Positions 63,054-64,000 of a DNA stretch of 64,000 nt are shown here, one piece after another (the stretch's first letter is position 1; the number at the start of each line of letters is the position of its first letter). The position numbers and the translations under genes are program-made. The DNA is taken from positions 1 through 64,000 of the forward strand of contig NZ_JAEAGR010000019.1 in the NCBI RefSeq assembly GCF_015999265.1, read 5' to 3'. Below the pieces are notes generated by a model. It was not told the DNA's origin, ran no database searches, and saw nothing but the letters and a program-made list of their open reading frames with translations. Source of the stretch: Mobilitalea sibirica (GTDB taxonomy: Bacteria; Bacillota; Clostridia; Lachnospirales; Lachnospiraceae).

Positions 63054-64000
63054 TTATCTAGGTACCTCTACCATAATATATAGCTCAACCTTATCGCCTT
63101 CTTTAACATCATTATATTTTTCAAATACCAAGCCGCATTCATATCCGGTTGCAACTTCCTTCACATCATCCTGGAATCTCTTTAATGATGCTAAGATACC
63201 TTCATATACAAGCTTATCATCCCTGTAAATTCTGGCTTTGCTTCCTCTCTGAATCTTACCGTCAGTCACATAAGAACCTGCAATTGTTCCAATGCCGGAA
63301 GCCTTAAAGGTCTGACGGACTTCTGCATGACCAATTACCTTTTCTTCAAATACCGGATCTAGTAATCCCTTCATAGCAGCTTCTATATCATCAATTGCAT
63401 TATAGATGACACGGTATAATTTTATATCTATTTTTTCACGGTCAGCAGTTTCCTTCGCTGCATTATCCGGTCTTACATTAAACCCGATGATAATTGCATT
63501 AGAAGTACTTGCAAGGATAACGTCAGATTCGTTGATGGCTCCTACACCGCCGTGAAGAACTCTGACTGCAACCTCATCATTGCTAAGCTTAACCAGACTC
63601 TGTTTCATCGCTTCCACAGAACCTTGTACATCAGCTTTAATAATTAAATTAAGTTCCTTGATATTACCTGCTTGAATCTGTGAGAACAAACCATCTAAGG
63701 ACAGTCTTGCTTTGGTATCTGCAATCAACTTTTCCTTGCCCTGGGTAATAAATGCTTCTGCAATCGTTCTTGCTTCTTTTTCATTATCCGTTGCCATGAA
63801 GATCTCACCAACGTCGGGAACTTCGTTCAAACCAAGAATTTCTACAGGTGTAGAAGGGGTAGCTTCTTTCACTCTTCTACCCTTGTCATCTACCATAGCA
63901 CGAACCTTACCATAGGAAGATCCAACTGCCACATTATCTCCGACATGAAGTGTTCCCTTCTGAACAAGGATTGTTGCTACCGGACCTCTTCCCTTATCCA
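63054..64000 (-). CDS. infB: Translation initiation factor IF-2, C-terminal part
   Basis: Partial: the frame is open through the right edge, and 315 residues are seen. They cover the region after the G domain: the domain II end ([22 protein letters not shown]), domain III ([36 protein letters not shown]) and domain IV ([38 protein letters not shown]), which binds initiator fMet-tRNA. The G domain with the GTP motifs lies outside the window. It is the start of the conserved infB-rbfA-nrnA-truB-ribF row. Confidence 0.97.
   Translation of the reverse strand, partial: DKGRGPVATILVQKGTLHVGDNVAVGSSYGKVRAMVDDKGRRVKEATPSTPVEILGLNEVPDVGEIFMATDNEKEARTIAEAFITQGKEKLIADTKARLSLDGLFSQIQAGNIKELNLIIKADVQGSVEAMKQSLVKLSNDEVAVRVLHGGVGAINESDVILASTSNAIIIGFNVRPDNAAKETADREKIDIKLYRVIYNAIDDIEAAMKGLLDPVFEEKVIGHAEVRQTFKASGIGTIAGSYVTDGKIQRGSKARIYRDDKLVYEGILASLKRFQDDVKEVATGYECGLVFEKYNDVKEGDKVELYIMVEVPR

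Noticed and set aside
1-64000. tRNA genes, rRNA or prophage
   Set aside because: No tRNA-like T-arm and acceptor pairing, rRNA blocks, or phage structural or integrase genes were recognised; the only mobile gene is the IS481-type transposase.

Overview
The window is AT-rich and reads as the chromosome of an anaerobic, spore-forming Firmicute of the Lachnospiraceae. The closest type I can name from gene content is the plant-degrading Lachnoclostridium (Clostridium) phytofermentans group; this is inference, not a database match. Evidence is the clostridial core gene order (infB-rbfA-nrnA-truB-ribF ... rpsO ... pnp), a Spo0E-like sporulation phosphatase, YlzJ/TepA next to UppP and FtsK/SpoIIIE, a T-box in front of thrS, aspartate carbamoyltransferase as separate pyrB and pyrI genes, formate-tetrahydrofolate ligase, and a hemicellulose-esterase cluster.

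Layout. 0.2-10 kb: sensory and signalling genes. These are an exported solute-binding protein fused to 14 leucine-rich repeats, a metallophosphoesterase, a 51-residue Spo0E-like protein, a membrane PAS-GGDEF-EAL protein, and a histidine kinase with an extracellular binding domain paired with an AraC-type response regulator. 10-18 kb: a carbohydrate-esterase cluster with a GH95 remnant, type-B carboxylesterase, GH43 enzyme, small esterase, a Big2-CBM9-esterase lipoprotein and a LacI regulator. The promoter of the lipoprotein gene is flanked by two palindromic sites that could be LacI operators. 18-35 kb: SNF2 helicase, pyrBI, a MerR/GPP34-like pair, fhs, a HAD phosphatase, two tandem RimK-like ATP-grasp genes, then tepA-ylzJ-uppP-ftsK.

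35-48 kb: an aromatic-acid-exporter-like protein divergent from a WYL regulator, an SPL-type radical SAM protein, a metY-type sulfhydrylase, thrS with T-box, an M16 peptidase, one intact IS481-type insertion sequence with an unusually long flanking direct repeat, and an LCP cell-wall ligase. 48-64 kb: a MacB-like ABC transporter, pnp, a YmaF-like protein, MATE pump, rpsO, an ABC exporter pair, and ribF-truB-nrnA-rbfA-infB (infB runs off the right edge).

Nearly all genes after 39 kb are on the minus strand and most transcription units end in recognisable hairpins. The least explained features are a roughly 93-nt nested hairpin that starts at a promoter in the pnp leader, the tandem ATP-grasp pair, the solute-binding/LRR fusion, the 27-bp repeat around the IS, and several short AT-rich tandem repeats confined to intergenic DNA. 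I saw no tRNA, rRNA, CRISPR array or prophage.
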